Shown piece by piece: positions 31,801 through 43,500 of a stretch of 64,000 nucleotides of DNA (position 1 is its first letter; each line of letters starts with the position of its first letter). Below the pieces are notes generated by a model that saw only the letters and a list, made by a program, of their open reading frames with translations, ran no database searches and had not been told where the DNA came from. The position numbers and the translations under genes are program-made. This DNA is from Pelecanus crispus (Eukaryota; Chordata; Aves; Pelecaniformes; Pelecanidae): positions 191,001-255,000 of the forward strand of contig NC_134656.1 of assembly GCF_030463565.1 (NCBI RefSeq), given 5' to 3'.

Positions 31801-34800
31801 TTTGGTTTGGGGATAATTCTGTTTTACTGAGCTGTATTTTACCATAGGTTGCCAGTGCCTGATTTCATCCTTGTCTCTGTCATAGTATGTTCTTTTGGAG
31901 GAATTTCCTATCTCTGTCAGTTATGTGTGAGCAATAAGCACAAGAGGTGCTGAGTGTGTACCGGTCAAGGGCTTTTCAGTGCACCAACCTGCAGTCATGG
32001 TGCTGCTCCAACACATGGTTGCTGCCCTTGATACTTTGTCTGCCAGAATATGTTGAGTTTGAAAATAAAAATATTCAGGACTAATTGGGGAGTTTTTTGC
32101 TGTTCTTACAGAGCTGCTGGAATCTGAAGCAGAATTCTCTTTCAGAATAGCCCCTCTGCACTGAGCCAGAACACATAAAGTAATTGCTGGCCATCGGGGC
32201 AAAGCCCTGGTTCCTCTTGCAAGAGCAGGCTGTGCTCAGGTTGCAGAGGCTTGCTGTCTGCCCTGTGAAAGAGTAGAAGTCCTCCCTTCTTACTAGGGTG
32301 CTGTTCTTGCCCTCTGCTGAAGAACTGACTCAAATTGCTGACAATAATGGGAAAAAGGTTACCTTTAATCATACAAGTGCTTCCTTATATGCTGAGGGGC
32401 AACTGCAGCCAGGTCTAGCCACATCAGAGGGGTAGGGAGCATTTATCTCTGCAGTAAAGGAAGTTATGGACAAAGGCGTTGTGTTATTTGAGAACCCTGT
32501 TAAAAGAGCTAATTCCTGGAGTAGGATGCAGGTTTGCTCATTGATCCCTAGCAGCATCCACACTTGCATGGGAGGACGCACCGGTTTGTTATGTGTGACG
32601 CAGGCTCAACCTGAAGCGGTGGCCTGGAAAGCAGGGACAGGGATGGGGGCAGACCAGTGGCAGCCACAGAGCAATCCTCAATGCAGTTTCTGAAAGCTTC
32701 CTTGTTTCCAGCCCTGCGTGCTTCTGCACAGCCTCAGACCTGCCCCATGGCCCTGTGCCTGGGGAATGGAGCCATGGAGTTATCCCAGGAGTATTTTGCA
32801 AGGGGGTTGTTTCCCCAGCTCTTGGTCCAGGGCCCAGTTCCTTAGCGTCCAGGTCCACCTGCGCTCTGGCACAGGAGTGGTCTTGGTGGGGGCCAGCACA
32901 GAGCTGCCCCTGTGTCACCTGTGGATATGAAGGGTCACCCAGCTGGGCACAGCTGTGCCTGGCCTGGATGTGTATTTTGGCTTATGGGGCCATCACAGCC
33001 CCCTGGGTGTGGTCATGTGTTTAACAGCTTATCCAAAGCAACTTCTATTTCATTTTGGGCTAAAACTGATAAATCAAGGTGACTTCGGGGAGAGAAATAA
33101 TTCCTTTCGCAGGATTTGCATAATCCTGGCTGGCGATATGATAATGGTGTTTGTTAAAGACAGAACACAATGAATTAATACTGTTAAATTGCTGCTGCAA
33201 AATGCAAAGCAGGTAATTTACTGTGCATGCGAGGAGGAGTGTGAGTACAGCAGGCATGGCTGTGGTAGCATCAGGCACAGGAGACTTGTTGCCACAGGCA
33301 CAACCAGGGTGCAGCACAGTCAGCAAGTTACCCCTTGTACTCTGCTTGGCCATGGCTAGAGGCTGTGCTGAGCTGGTCCAGGGGAGGATTACCCGTTTCA
33401 GTCCCTTTCCCTGCTCTCTCTGTGGGGTTGGGACCTGCTTCGTCCCCCAGCTCATTCTGGAGAGCCAGCTGTGCGGGGCCAGTCCCTGCTGGAGGAGGGA
33501 CAAGAAGCTGAGGGTGACATGCATCATGCTGGTGCTGAAGGGACCTCTGGAAACCACAGAGATGCCCTGGGGGGTTGCAGTGGTGGGGAGATGGGCCCTG
33601 GCACTGCGCTTCATGCCACCTTGGCCGCCCCCAGCAGCCAAGAGACTTTGATGCCGTTCAGCCCCTAAGAGGTTTTCCTCCCCCTGTGGAGAGCGAAGGC
33701 CCTGTGGTAGGTAAGCCAGCCTGGAGACCTGCTGGTTCTGGTCCCAGTCCTCATCTTTCACCTTGCGCAGCTGGGCTCAGCTGAGGGAATGGTGCTGCGG
33801 GACAGGCAAGGAGGAAGAGTTGGTATGAGGCAGAGGTGGAGAGGCAGGCTTGGGAAAGGCGCACTGGTGCCTCACTCGTTCCCTGGGCTGGTGCTGCAGT
33901 TCCAAAGCCATCCTTGCCTGCCAGACTCCACTGGAATCCTAATGTACCGTTTATCTCTGCAGCTCCACAGCTCTATCAGAGGGAGATGCTGTGCAGGAGC
34001 CAGAGCAGGATTTCAGACTAATTGGATTCTGTGTCTCCGTGGTTTCCCATGCAGGCAGGCGACAGGGATTAGTGCGGTGTTTCTGAGGAATAGAGGAGAG
34101 CAAGGATGACCTGCATAGGGATTTCCTCCTGCATAGCTCCTGCTGCTAGCTTCAACAAAGGACTTTTTTGGACAGGCTGTTGAGGTGGAAGGGCCTAAAG
34201 CAGCATGTCCCCACTCTGTGGCAGCGTTGCCCAAATGGCTTGTGCTCTTCCTAAATCTTTGAGCCAGGTACAGTTCCCTTCCCCAGGGAAGGAAACAGCT
34301 CAAACACCTCCTGAGCCTGAGCAAGCCTGACATCGGTCTGGTCTGTCCTGCTAACTCCCTGTGGGGGTAACCAGACAGGGAAATCAAAGAACTGGTGGCT
34401 CCTGCGTGCAACTAGCCAGCTGCCTGAGTTTGCTCCCCTTTCCCCCCCTGCTTCCCTTCCCAGACCAAGCTGCTGGCTGGGAGCAACGCGCATTTGAACC
34501 TTCTCCCTTCCCCCAAGTTCTTAGCCTTGTTTTAGAGCCTGTCAGGGCGGGAGCAGGATTCACCTCATTAACACAGATTTATTCCTGTATAAACATTTCA
34601 TTCCTTTAATTGCAAAGCAGTCATACTGCAGGCAGCAGTGATAATGGCTCCATTTGCACTGGGTGTTGAGACAGCGCACCAGGTGTGTGAGCCTGCAGCA
34701 CAGTACGCGTGGCAGGCGGCTGAGTGCACACACAGTTATCACATGCCGTGGTGTCTACATGTAGAAGTGTGTGCTGTGCAGTGCAGGATCAGCCGCTCTG

Positions 34801-37800
34801 GATAAGTGTGTGGCCCTGAGTGCCCTATCCCAGCAGGTCTGTGGTGTCCCTAGTTCTGTGGTAGGGCCGGAGTATTGCCCTTGCTGTGCAGAGCAAGGGC
34901 AGAGCCCCAGAGGTGCCAAGACCCTGGCTCTACAAGCTGTAGTAACAGAACATTGAACGGGCCCATGTGTCAGCAGTCCCTTTTGCCCTGTGCTCACGCT
35001 GTGACGTGCACGCAGACATGATCACCTTGCTGTGCACCCTGAAAGCTGCCGGGGTGCTGGGTGTCCTGTGTCTCTGCTGTACTGAGGGCCAGCCCTTGGG
35101 CACCTGGATGGTGGGATGGAGTCCTGGGGGAGCAAGAGAGAGGCAAGGTCTTCTCAGGGCCTCTTGGCCTCTCTGGGGCAATGGGGCGTGCCTGGGGTCA
35201 CTGTTTCATGGCTCCTGGCATGACAGTACATATCTTGGGCTCCCTGATCTGTGTGGTCCGTGGAAAAGCACGTTCCGCAGGTCCCATTGCCTTGCCAGGT
35301 TCGGGGCTTGCTCAGACAGCACAGACTGAGCCATGCAGAAAGCTGAGGGTGGAGGGAGGGTCTGAGCCTTCCTGTCTGGTCTAAGCCAAACCACAGGGAA
35401 ATGCTTCCACCACTAGGGCCAAGGAGTGATCCCCCGAAGAAATCTGGGATGTAGCTTGTTCCTGCCCTTGTCGCTTACCCCCCACGGCACTACCAAAATG
35501 CCACCATCTCCCGAAAGCTCCCCGGCAGCCTCTTCCTGGCAGTAGAGTGGCTCTGGGGCCCCCTCAGCCAGGCACGGGTGCAGGAGGATGCACCCAGTCA
35601 ATGGTGTCTGCTGGGCTCTAAATGCAGGGTCGGCAGGTACTTGCCAATCTGCTGCAGTTCATGGTCTCTGTTCTCTCACATGCTCATCCAAATGTTAATT
35701 TTATGGATGCCTTTATAAATCTTGCGGCTTTCCCCTGTCCACGGGCTACATAGATTTCATCTTGTTGAGAGGTGACACTTCTGGCCTTTGGTACCAGGCT
35801 ATCAATTTAATACTCTGAGAGTAATAAAAAACATGGGACCATATTAACTCACGATTAATCTGCCGCTCCTTCCTGTAACTCTTTCTCTGCCGTCAGAAAT
35901 CCTAGGATGCTGAATAAGTGCCTCAGCTGCTGGCAGAGCCACAGGCTTGGGACAGCAACAGCCAGAGCCAGCCTCCCAGCTGGAACAACTACATGGTTTC
36001 CAAACTGTGAGGTGCTCTTCTCTTGCTTGCCAAGAAGATGGAGGTTCATGCCCACCTCTCTGTTAGACCTGGCAATCTGGAGAAATGCTCGTATCCCACC
36101 TCTGAGACCCTTCCATGTGTTCTGAGCAGGGGACACCTGCAAGTCTGCCAGCTGCACAGCATATTGATTTGCCAGGCTGAAAGGAAAGGCATTTCTCTGT
36201 TTGCTGTGAGGCAGCCTTGCTGCCGACGAGCCTGGAAGAACATGTTCAGGTCATTCCATCAACGTAAAGGTTAAATGTTTAGCTGCAGCTATTGAAAACA
36301 AAACAACAGCAGCAGCAACAACAACAAAAGAATTGGATGCCTTATCAATGTTTGGATTTAAGATCTGCATCTAAGCACCTACCAGGTATAGTGCACTGAG
36401 GTCCTCACTGGACAGTGCCCTGTGTTGAGAGCACTGCCCCTCAGCACTTTTCCACCTGTGGGCAGCTATGCAACAGCTCAGCCCCACTTCACCCTAGCTG
36501 ACGGTTTTCAAAATGGATTTTTGGACTCAAATTTTTGCCTGGGGATTTTGAAGAAGCGCCTCATGTTTTAAAGCATGTCCATACAATTTCTGCTCTCTCT
36601 GCTGATTAAGAGGGCTTCTTTATGTTGTAGCCTTTCTTTCAGCCACTCAACGTCTGTGAGAATGCTAGTGACCTGCTCTAAGAGTTATTTGAATATAGGT
36701 CTTTGGTTGAGTAATATGGACCTGGAAGAGTAATTTTTTTCCACCCTGCACATCTGTTTCAATAAATGAGTGGATTTCTCATACATTTAACTTGTATTGT
36801 TTTGCAAAAACCACTATATTTTAGCACTTTCCAGGGTTAGAGCTCTTCCAGGCTCTTGCTGGCATAGTCTGTGATAGGGCCCTTTGTGCCTCAGCTGTGC
36901 TCCCATCACACCCTGCCAGATGAGGGGGCTGCAGGGGCCTTTGCCTGCTCAGGAAGGGTTGTTCAGTTTATAGTCCTGTCTGCAGCATCCAGAGAAGCAC
37001 TAGATGCTCAGAACCCCCTCCTCCATGCCCAAGGGCAACTCTTTGCTCCATGCAGGAGGCAATGGCTCCTGGCAGCACCTGTGTGAGAGCTGGCAGGGGG
37101 CTGTGCTGAACAGGTCTAGGTGCTATGGCTGCCCTGCAGTGGCAGCTGGCACCTCCTTGGGGACTATGCCAGGTGCTGTCACTCTGGTGCAGGGTGTTGG
37201 CATTAGGTGCTGGTCTGTGCAAACCGCTCTCTATACCCTGTCACCCGTTTTCTGTTGGTCTCTGGCAGTTGCTGCCCCTGTTAGATGAGCATATGATCCG
37301 CTACAATCCACAACCAGCTGGCCCCAGTGATGAGAGAAGCACAGCAGGCTGATCTATTGGCGGGACTTCATCAAAAGGCTCAGTGGGGAGCAGCCATGTG
37401 ACTCTGCTGGCTCATGAACTGAGCTCCGCTGTGATCCCTCGGGCCCTCTTGCTGCTGTGCATCAGCCCAGCTGTAGGGCGCAGCCAAATGAGGTGGCTCT
37501 GGGGCGCAGGCACCCAGTGAGCACCCAGGTCCTGGCTGAGCTGTCACCTGAGTAGCAGCAGCAGCAGATGGATGTGGAAAGCCTTTAAATTCAGCACATG
37601 ATCAATACTAAACTTATCTTCTGGAGTCTCTTATAAGATTACCCCAGCCTCATGCATCCAGTTGTAAAAAAATCACTCATCACACTAGGGAGATGTGAGA
37701 AACGCTGCAGACCCCATTTAGGATGCACAGAGACAGAATAAGTGACTTCACAATTGTTTCTTGCAGTAAATAATTCATCCACTTTACATTTGGTTTTATT

Positions 37801-40528
37801 GCTACCCCCATGCCCTGCCTCAGTTCCTTTCTACCAGTTTCTCTCTCTTGCCCTGAAATTCCTGTGCTGGGTAGTTTCTGTCATCGTGATTCCCTACCAT
37901 GCACACTGTGGCTGTACGCACACACAGACACAAATCTGTCCCGGTCCAACTTTTACTGATTGCTGTACCAGGGAGGGCAGTGCTGGGGTAGAGACAATGC
38001 TGTTTCACTGCTCAGCGTCGTCAGAACTGAGCTGGGCTCAGTCTGGGCCCTGGCCTGGCTTTGCCACCTTGGTCTCTGCCCCAGTGCTGCTTTCACATGG
38101 TGCCAACATGCAGAACTGTTTGGAATGCATTAACGATGCTAATAGTATTTCTATACTAATTAGTAATGCCATTTGAACAAACTCTCTCTTTATGACACAA
38201 ATTATCAGCCAGCCAGGTGCAGCGTGGGGGCTGCAGCTGAGACACAGAGAGCGGCAATGAAGGGGTAGAAAGCTACGCTGGCATGGGACCAGGCTGTGGC
38301 AGGCACCCCTCGCCATCCGGAAGCCCTGGGCTTCCCCACGCAGTCAGAGCCAGGAGGGACAAGGCACAGCTGGATGGGACCCGGTACGTGGGGGCGTGCC
38401 GCATCTGGGCTAGGGTGTCTGGTGGGCTCTGCTGTGGTCACACACACTTACCAGTGTGGACTCTGGTGGGCTTGCTGAACCGGATGGCTTGTGTGTCAAT
38501 GCAGGTTGCTACAGCTGCTAAAACCAGGTTGACGGGCGTCCCTGCCATGGGATGAAGCTTGTCTGGCCCTGTCAGCTGAGGCAAGGCCGTTAAGAGCATC
38601 ACTGAAGCCCTTGGCAGCACGCTAGTTCCTGGGGCATCCTGCTTCTGGATAGTTCTGTGGAAAAGACCAAGTACAAATTGGCATGTGTCTCTCTGAGCTG
38701 AAAATTGTTGGAGTCTGGGGGATTGTCAGGAAGAGCATCACACCTGCTTGCCCTGTCCCTGTTCTGCTCCAGGGAGTTGCTCCTGGCTACTCTGGAGGCA
38801 CAACATGGGCTAGAAGGACTCTTGGGCCAGACTTTTGCTGCTCCCTGTGGAAACCATTTTGACTTTGTCTGGAGCCCTGCAGACGCCTTCCTGGGGGTGC
38901 TCTCATTTGCACAGGTGGGTGCTGTGAGGCTCTGATCCCACCTCTGGTTCTGTCCACCTCTGATCACTGTGAAGGGCAGGAGAGTTGAGGTCATGGTGGC
39001 TGTGACCTGAACTGCATCTTCAGGAACAGATCCTCCTTTTCAGGTGTTGCCCAGCCATCTCCACTGGTTCTTTTAACACTCCTTCCAGCAAGGCAGCAGG
39101 TGACCTTTTGGAGAGAAATGATCCCAGCATCAATATGGTATTTTGCACGCTGTGCCCTTGGGGTCTGTAAGTATAGGCTGAATCAGAGTTATACTAATCC
39201 TCTGCTTTGAGAGGTGCCAGCAAGATCCCACCATCTGGGAGGCAGTGGCTGCTCTGGGTGTTTTGCCTCCACACCAGAATCCCTGAAAGGCCTCAGGGGC
39301 ATGTCTTGAAGTGCTCCTCAGGGGCACCTACTGGGCCCTGGGCTGTGGAGGGCTAGAGTGCCTCAGGCACAAGCTGCTTTGCCAGTTTCTGACCACTGCA
39401 GCTCCCTGCACAGGAATCTATCTGCAAAAGGGTTGCCCCTCCATGAGGTGTGAGTCCAAGGCCCCCAGTGCCTTGGGTATGCAGAGCACTACGCTCCCAG
39501 CAGCTCCAGGTAGGCACCTGCACATCATGGGTGGTGTCCCCAGGAGCGACCTCTAAGCTCTGCAAAGGGAGTCTCCACCTGACCTTGGCCTGAGGTTGCC
39601 TGTTGTGTCACATCAGCAAAGCCTGGTCCCTAACCTGGGATCCTAACCAGGGTGGGGAGAGTAAGGAGTGCATGCATGGCCCTGCTGGCCCCCCCCACTC
39701 TGCTGGCTGCCAGCAAGTGAAGGGGGGTGGAGGAGCACAGGGGGGGCACCCTGCATCTCTGCTGTCTCTGGGGCCAGTCCCTGGAGCAGAGTGCTCTGGA
39801 TAGCCCTGCAGATGACAGCTGGTGGTACTCGGCACCTCTGGAGCCGTCCTCAAGGCTCTGAATTTGGTTTCCATTCAACGTGTGTGCCTCAGCTCAACCC
39901 CACACGCTTCCCATGGGTTTAGGCATGCGGTGCCCATGGGGCTGGCTGCTGACAGTCCCCCTGTGCCACCAGACAGCAGCCTGTGGGTCTGGGGCTGCAC
40001 CAGGCTGAGCTGACAGGCCTGGTGTGAAATAAGATGAATGGGCTGAAGTTGGTGAAAATGATTCTAATTTATAATCTGCTGCTTTGTGGAGCTCCCCAAT
40101 TAATTCTCTCTAGATACATAAGTAGGCCACATGTTTGCTTTGCTTCAAATGTAATAAACATTACACTCTGTCCCCTGCTTTTGGTGCTGGTTCCTGTCAG
40201 AGCATTAGTCCCTATAGCTAATTCCTCACACCTGTCTCCCAGGCTCCTGGGACCTAGGCTGAGCATGGGGCGGAAACACCACGCTCCAGGAAACTTGTGG
40301 CATGGAGAGATAAATTGCTGATCAAAGGGCTAGTGCACAGTGCCTCTGAATATTTAGTTGCAGGCAAGGCAGCCTAGCCCACTCGGGAAAGGGCTTTGTT
40401 TCTGACGAGCTGTTTGCCTGGTTCCACTCTGCGGCAGCGAGCAGCTGGGGTGGGATGGGGTGCTGGGATCTGCGCACCCTCAGGCCACAAAGATCCAGCA
40501 AAGGGTGGGGTCAGTGGGGTGTAACACC
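28811..40528. other. Intergenic, unique sequence with AT-rich islands
   Basis: No gene recognised. The longest frame (33060-33761, minus, 233 codons) has no domain and no exon-like borders. GC-richer sequence is interrupted by AT-rich islands near 33040-33220, 34560-34660, 35690-35870, 38100-38215 and 40040-40170 that look like candidate conserved regulatory blocks. CAA/CAG-type simple sequence lies at 36297-36330. Confidence 0.45.
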
Positions 40529-40548
40529 GGGGGGGGGGGGGGGGGGGG
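40529..40548 (+). repeat. Homopolymer run of 20 G
   Basis: Twenty uninterrupted guanines (after gtaacacc, before cgg). Potential G-quadruplex; the exact length is unreliable in most assemblies. Confidence 0.9.
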
Positions 40549-43500
40549 CGGTTCTTTGCGGCTCTGCTGGGGTCTGGATGTCGGCATAGGGCTGCTGCAG
40601 AACTGAGTCACTGGCCGTCTGCAGGAAGAAAAGTCTCTCCGACTGGTGCAGAAGTGGCACCTGCAGCCATCTTCAGGGTAAAGGTGCTGCCTGCCTCAGC
40701 ATCATGCGTTCCTTGCTGCTGCTCCTGCCCTTCCCTGGTGCTGCGGGGCAGGAGTTGAGCGCAGCCTCTACCATGGAGCCAGGCCAGGACCTGCAGCCCT
40801 GTTGCCCGGATCTCCTGGAAAAGCCAGGAAGAGGTGGGGAGGGTCCCAGCAGGTAGGGGGGACCCTGCCTAGGACATTCATGGCCCTGAAGTGTCAAGAT
40901 GCCCAAAGAAAGGCCCGTAATGCCTCTACAGCCAAGGATGGTAACTCCCAGGAGTTTGGGCACTGCTGGCCCAGGAAGTGCTAGTACTTTGTCAGGTGGA
41001 AATAGAGACCATGGGCAGTCCCTTGTTCCTTCAAAGGTGTCCTATGCATGTAAAAATAGAGCCAATTTTGCAATGCCTTGCTGATCCCTCTCACCTCCTT
41101 CCTTACCTGCAGGGGATGGAGGCTGATTCCAGATTTGCTGATAACAAGGGTGCAGAGAGGTCTGCATGAGAAAAAGCCAAGTGGGTTGAAAAGCCCAGGT
41201 TTTGTCTTTGCCATCACATCCGTCCTCTACCTAAATTGCAAGACCGCCAGGACTGAGGCAGCAAGTTCTGATGCAGAAGCATGCATAAACTTTTGCTGAA
41301 CTAGTGACCCTTCTGTTTGTCCTGTTGCCTGTGGCTTCCATGGTCCCTGGGCATCAGGAGACCTTTCCCAGGCCTTCCTCTCCTTTCCACACCCAGGGAA
41401 CATCCTCTGTCCTTGCTTACTTGCCCCAGCCTGCTCAGCACTCTGGTCTCGCTCTGGTGCTGTGTTGGTTCAGCAGGTGAAGAAGCATAGAGCTGCTTTG
41501 CTTGCTGAGATGCCTTTGGTGGAGGGTGAATGAATTGGAATCAGTGTGTGCTGGGTCAGCGTGCCCACTTCCATCTGGTTTGATGCAGTGATGTGTTATT
41601 GATTGCTGTGCAGAAAAGTGGGGGCAGCTTACTTGGCACTGTGTTTTCACCATCTCCAGAGGAAAGAGAATTTTAAAAATCAGTTTAGATTGTAGTTTAA
41701 TAGTGAATTTCAGCACTCCTGCCACTAACAGCCAGGCCTTGCTCTTCTCTCTCACCTGGCCTGGCTTTACCCCCTGCATCCACGGCGTCTCTGCTGGCAT
41801 CTCTGCAATCGAAGTACTTGCCTGGCTTTGGGCTCCCATCCTGCCCTGGGTGGTCCAGAGCCAGCTGCTCCGTGTCCTTCAGTCCGCCTTAGGACAGGGA
41901 CAAATTCCTTGAGCCCTGGTAGGGAAGAGGCGCTGGCTTCTCGCTCTGCGCCACAGCACCCAGTTCTGTGCTTGCCGTAAGCATGAGGAATCTGGCTCGG
42001 CATCTGCAAAGTGTCTGACTGCACCGAGGGTATGCACGTCCCACCTACTGTTACCCCATGGGGGTGAGCATTCACTGTGCACTCCCTGGGGAGTTTCTAG
42101 CCGGAGGAGCTGTGCCGGGGGCTCTCAAGGACAGAGATGCCAGCCTGGCCTCAGGGCACGTGATCCCCCCTTTTTCTGGAGCCCCAGACACTGGCACTTG
42201 TGTGCCCCATGCAGGCCTGCCAGGGAGAGGAGCCAAGCAGCAGCCGTTATCAGGCTCACACAGACCCTCCCATCTGGCTGCTCTTCTGAGGAGTGATCCA
42301 CGCTCCCTGCAGGTGCTGGGCAGCCTTCGCTGGGAGGTGCAGCCAAGGCGGGAGGTGCAGCTGCTCTGTCTGCAGTCTTGGTGAGTACCAGCCTCAGCCT
42401 GCCCCTCCAAGCCAGGTTGGTGCAACCTTGGCAGTGCCTGCAGCCCCTTTTCTCATCTCAGATACGCAGATGGGAGCTGATACGGAGCCCTGGGATTTGA
42501 GTCGGCTCAGGCAGCTTGAGCTATGTTGCAGGAGGCTGGAAACACAAAGCTCAGCCTGGTTCTGGGTCCAGAGCATTGGGGATGGAGAGCTGGTGGGCTG
42601 CAGAAGAGGATGCGCGAGGCCCTTGAGACTCTAAAGCCACCACTTCTCCCAGCTGCTGTGAGGCGCAGTCCTGAGTCCTCCCCTCTGCCCTGCGGAGGTT
42701 TGCCAGGGCCCTGACACCTGGGGTCGGGGATCCGCTGGCAGACATGGCCGGTGTCTGCATCGCTGCGCTCTGTCTGTCCTCCCCACAGCTGTTTGCAGTG
42801 TGCCACTGGCAGCAGGTGAAGGTGAAGGGAGAGCTGCCTACCTGCCTGGATGGAGCTTAGACTGAAGACCTTCCCTGTGGTGTCGTCAAGGCCTGTGACT
42901 GCAGAGCCACTGAGTCTGAGCCAGGACACTGTCATCTCTCCTGTGTCTCCTGAAGCTATCCCCAGAGCTTCTGGGAAGGGCTGAGCTAGTGGATGCCCAC
43001 CACCCTGTTGTCAGACCCTCTTGCTTTTGCGTAGCCTGGCTTGAGGCAGCGGTGTGGGGCCTGAAGCAGAGGCGTGGGGCTCGTGCTCGCTGTGCTGTGG
43101 CGATTGAGCTGGGCTGCAGCTGTGCCACTGGCTGCAGATGCTTCTGCGTGGCACAAGGCAAAGCAGCAGTGCCCTCAGGTGCCTGCTGCCTGCTCTGTCC
43201 CTGGCAGGTGGGGAGGGGTGCTGGCTCTGGGGAGCTGTGCCAGGACATGTTTCCAGGCCTGAGATGGGAGTGTTTCTCCCTGATGGATGCAGTTTGTTTC
43301 AGAGGTGATGGAGCACTCACTGCAGGAGCAGACTGAAGCTGGCGGGCACAGGGGCAGCCAGGCTGGTGAAGCAAGACATTTTAAATGCTTTTCATTCCAT
43401 CTCTCTGCAGCCCGTGCCTTGCCAGGAGCTGCTCTCTGTTTTTAGTTAGCTTTGTAACTGCATTAGATCTCGGTAAACAGGAGCTTTCCAAGTATGTTGC

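Noticed and set aside
33060..33761. A 233-codon minus-strand frame, the longest outside CpG islands
   Set aside because: No recognised domain, mixed low-complexity composition and no convincing splice or promoter context. It also covers an AT-rich block better explained as regulatory DNA.
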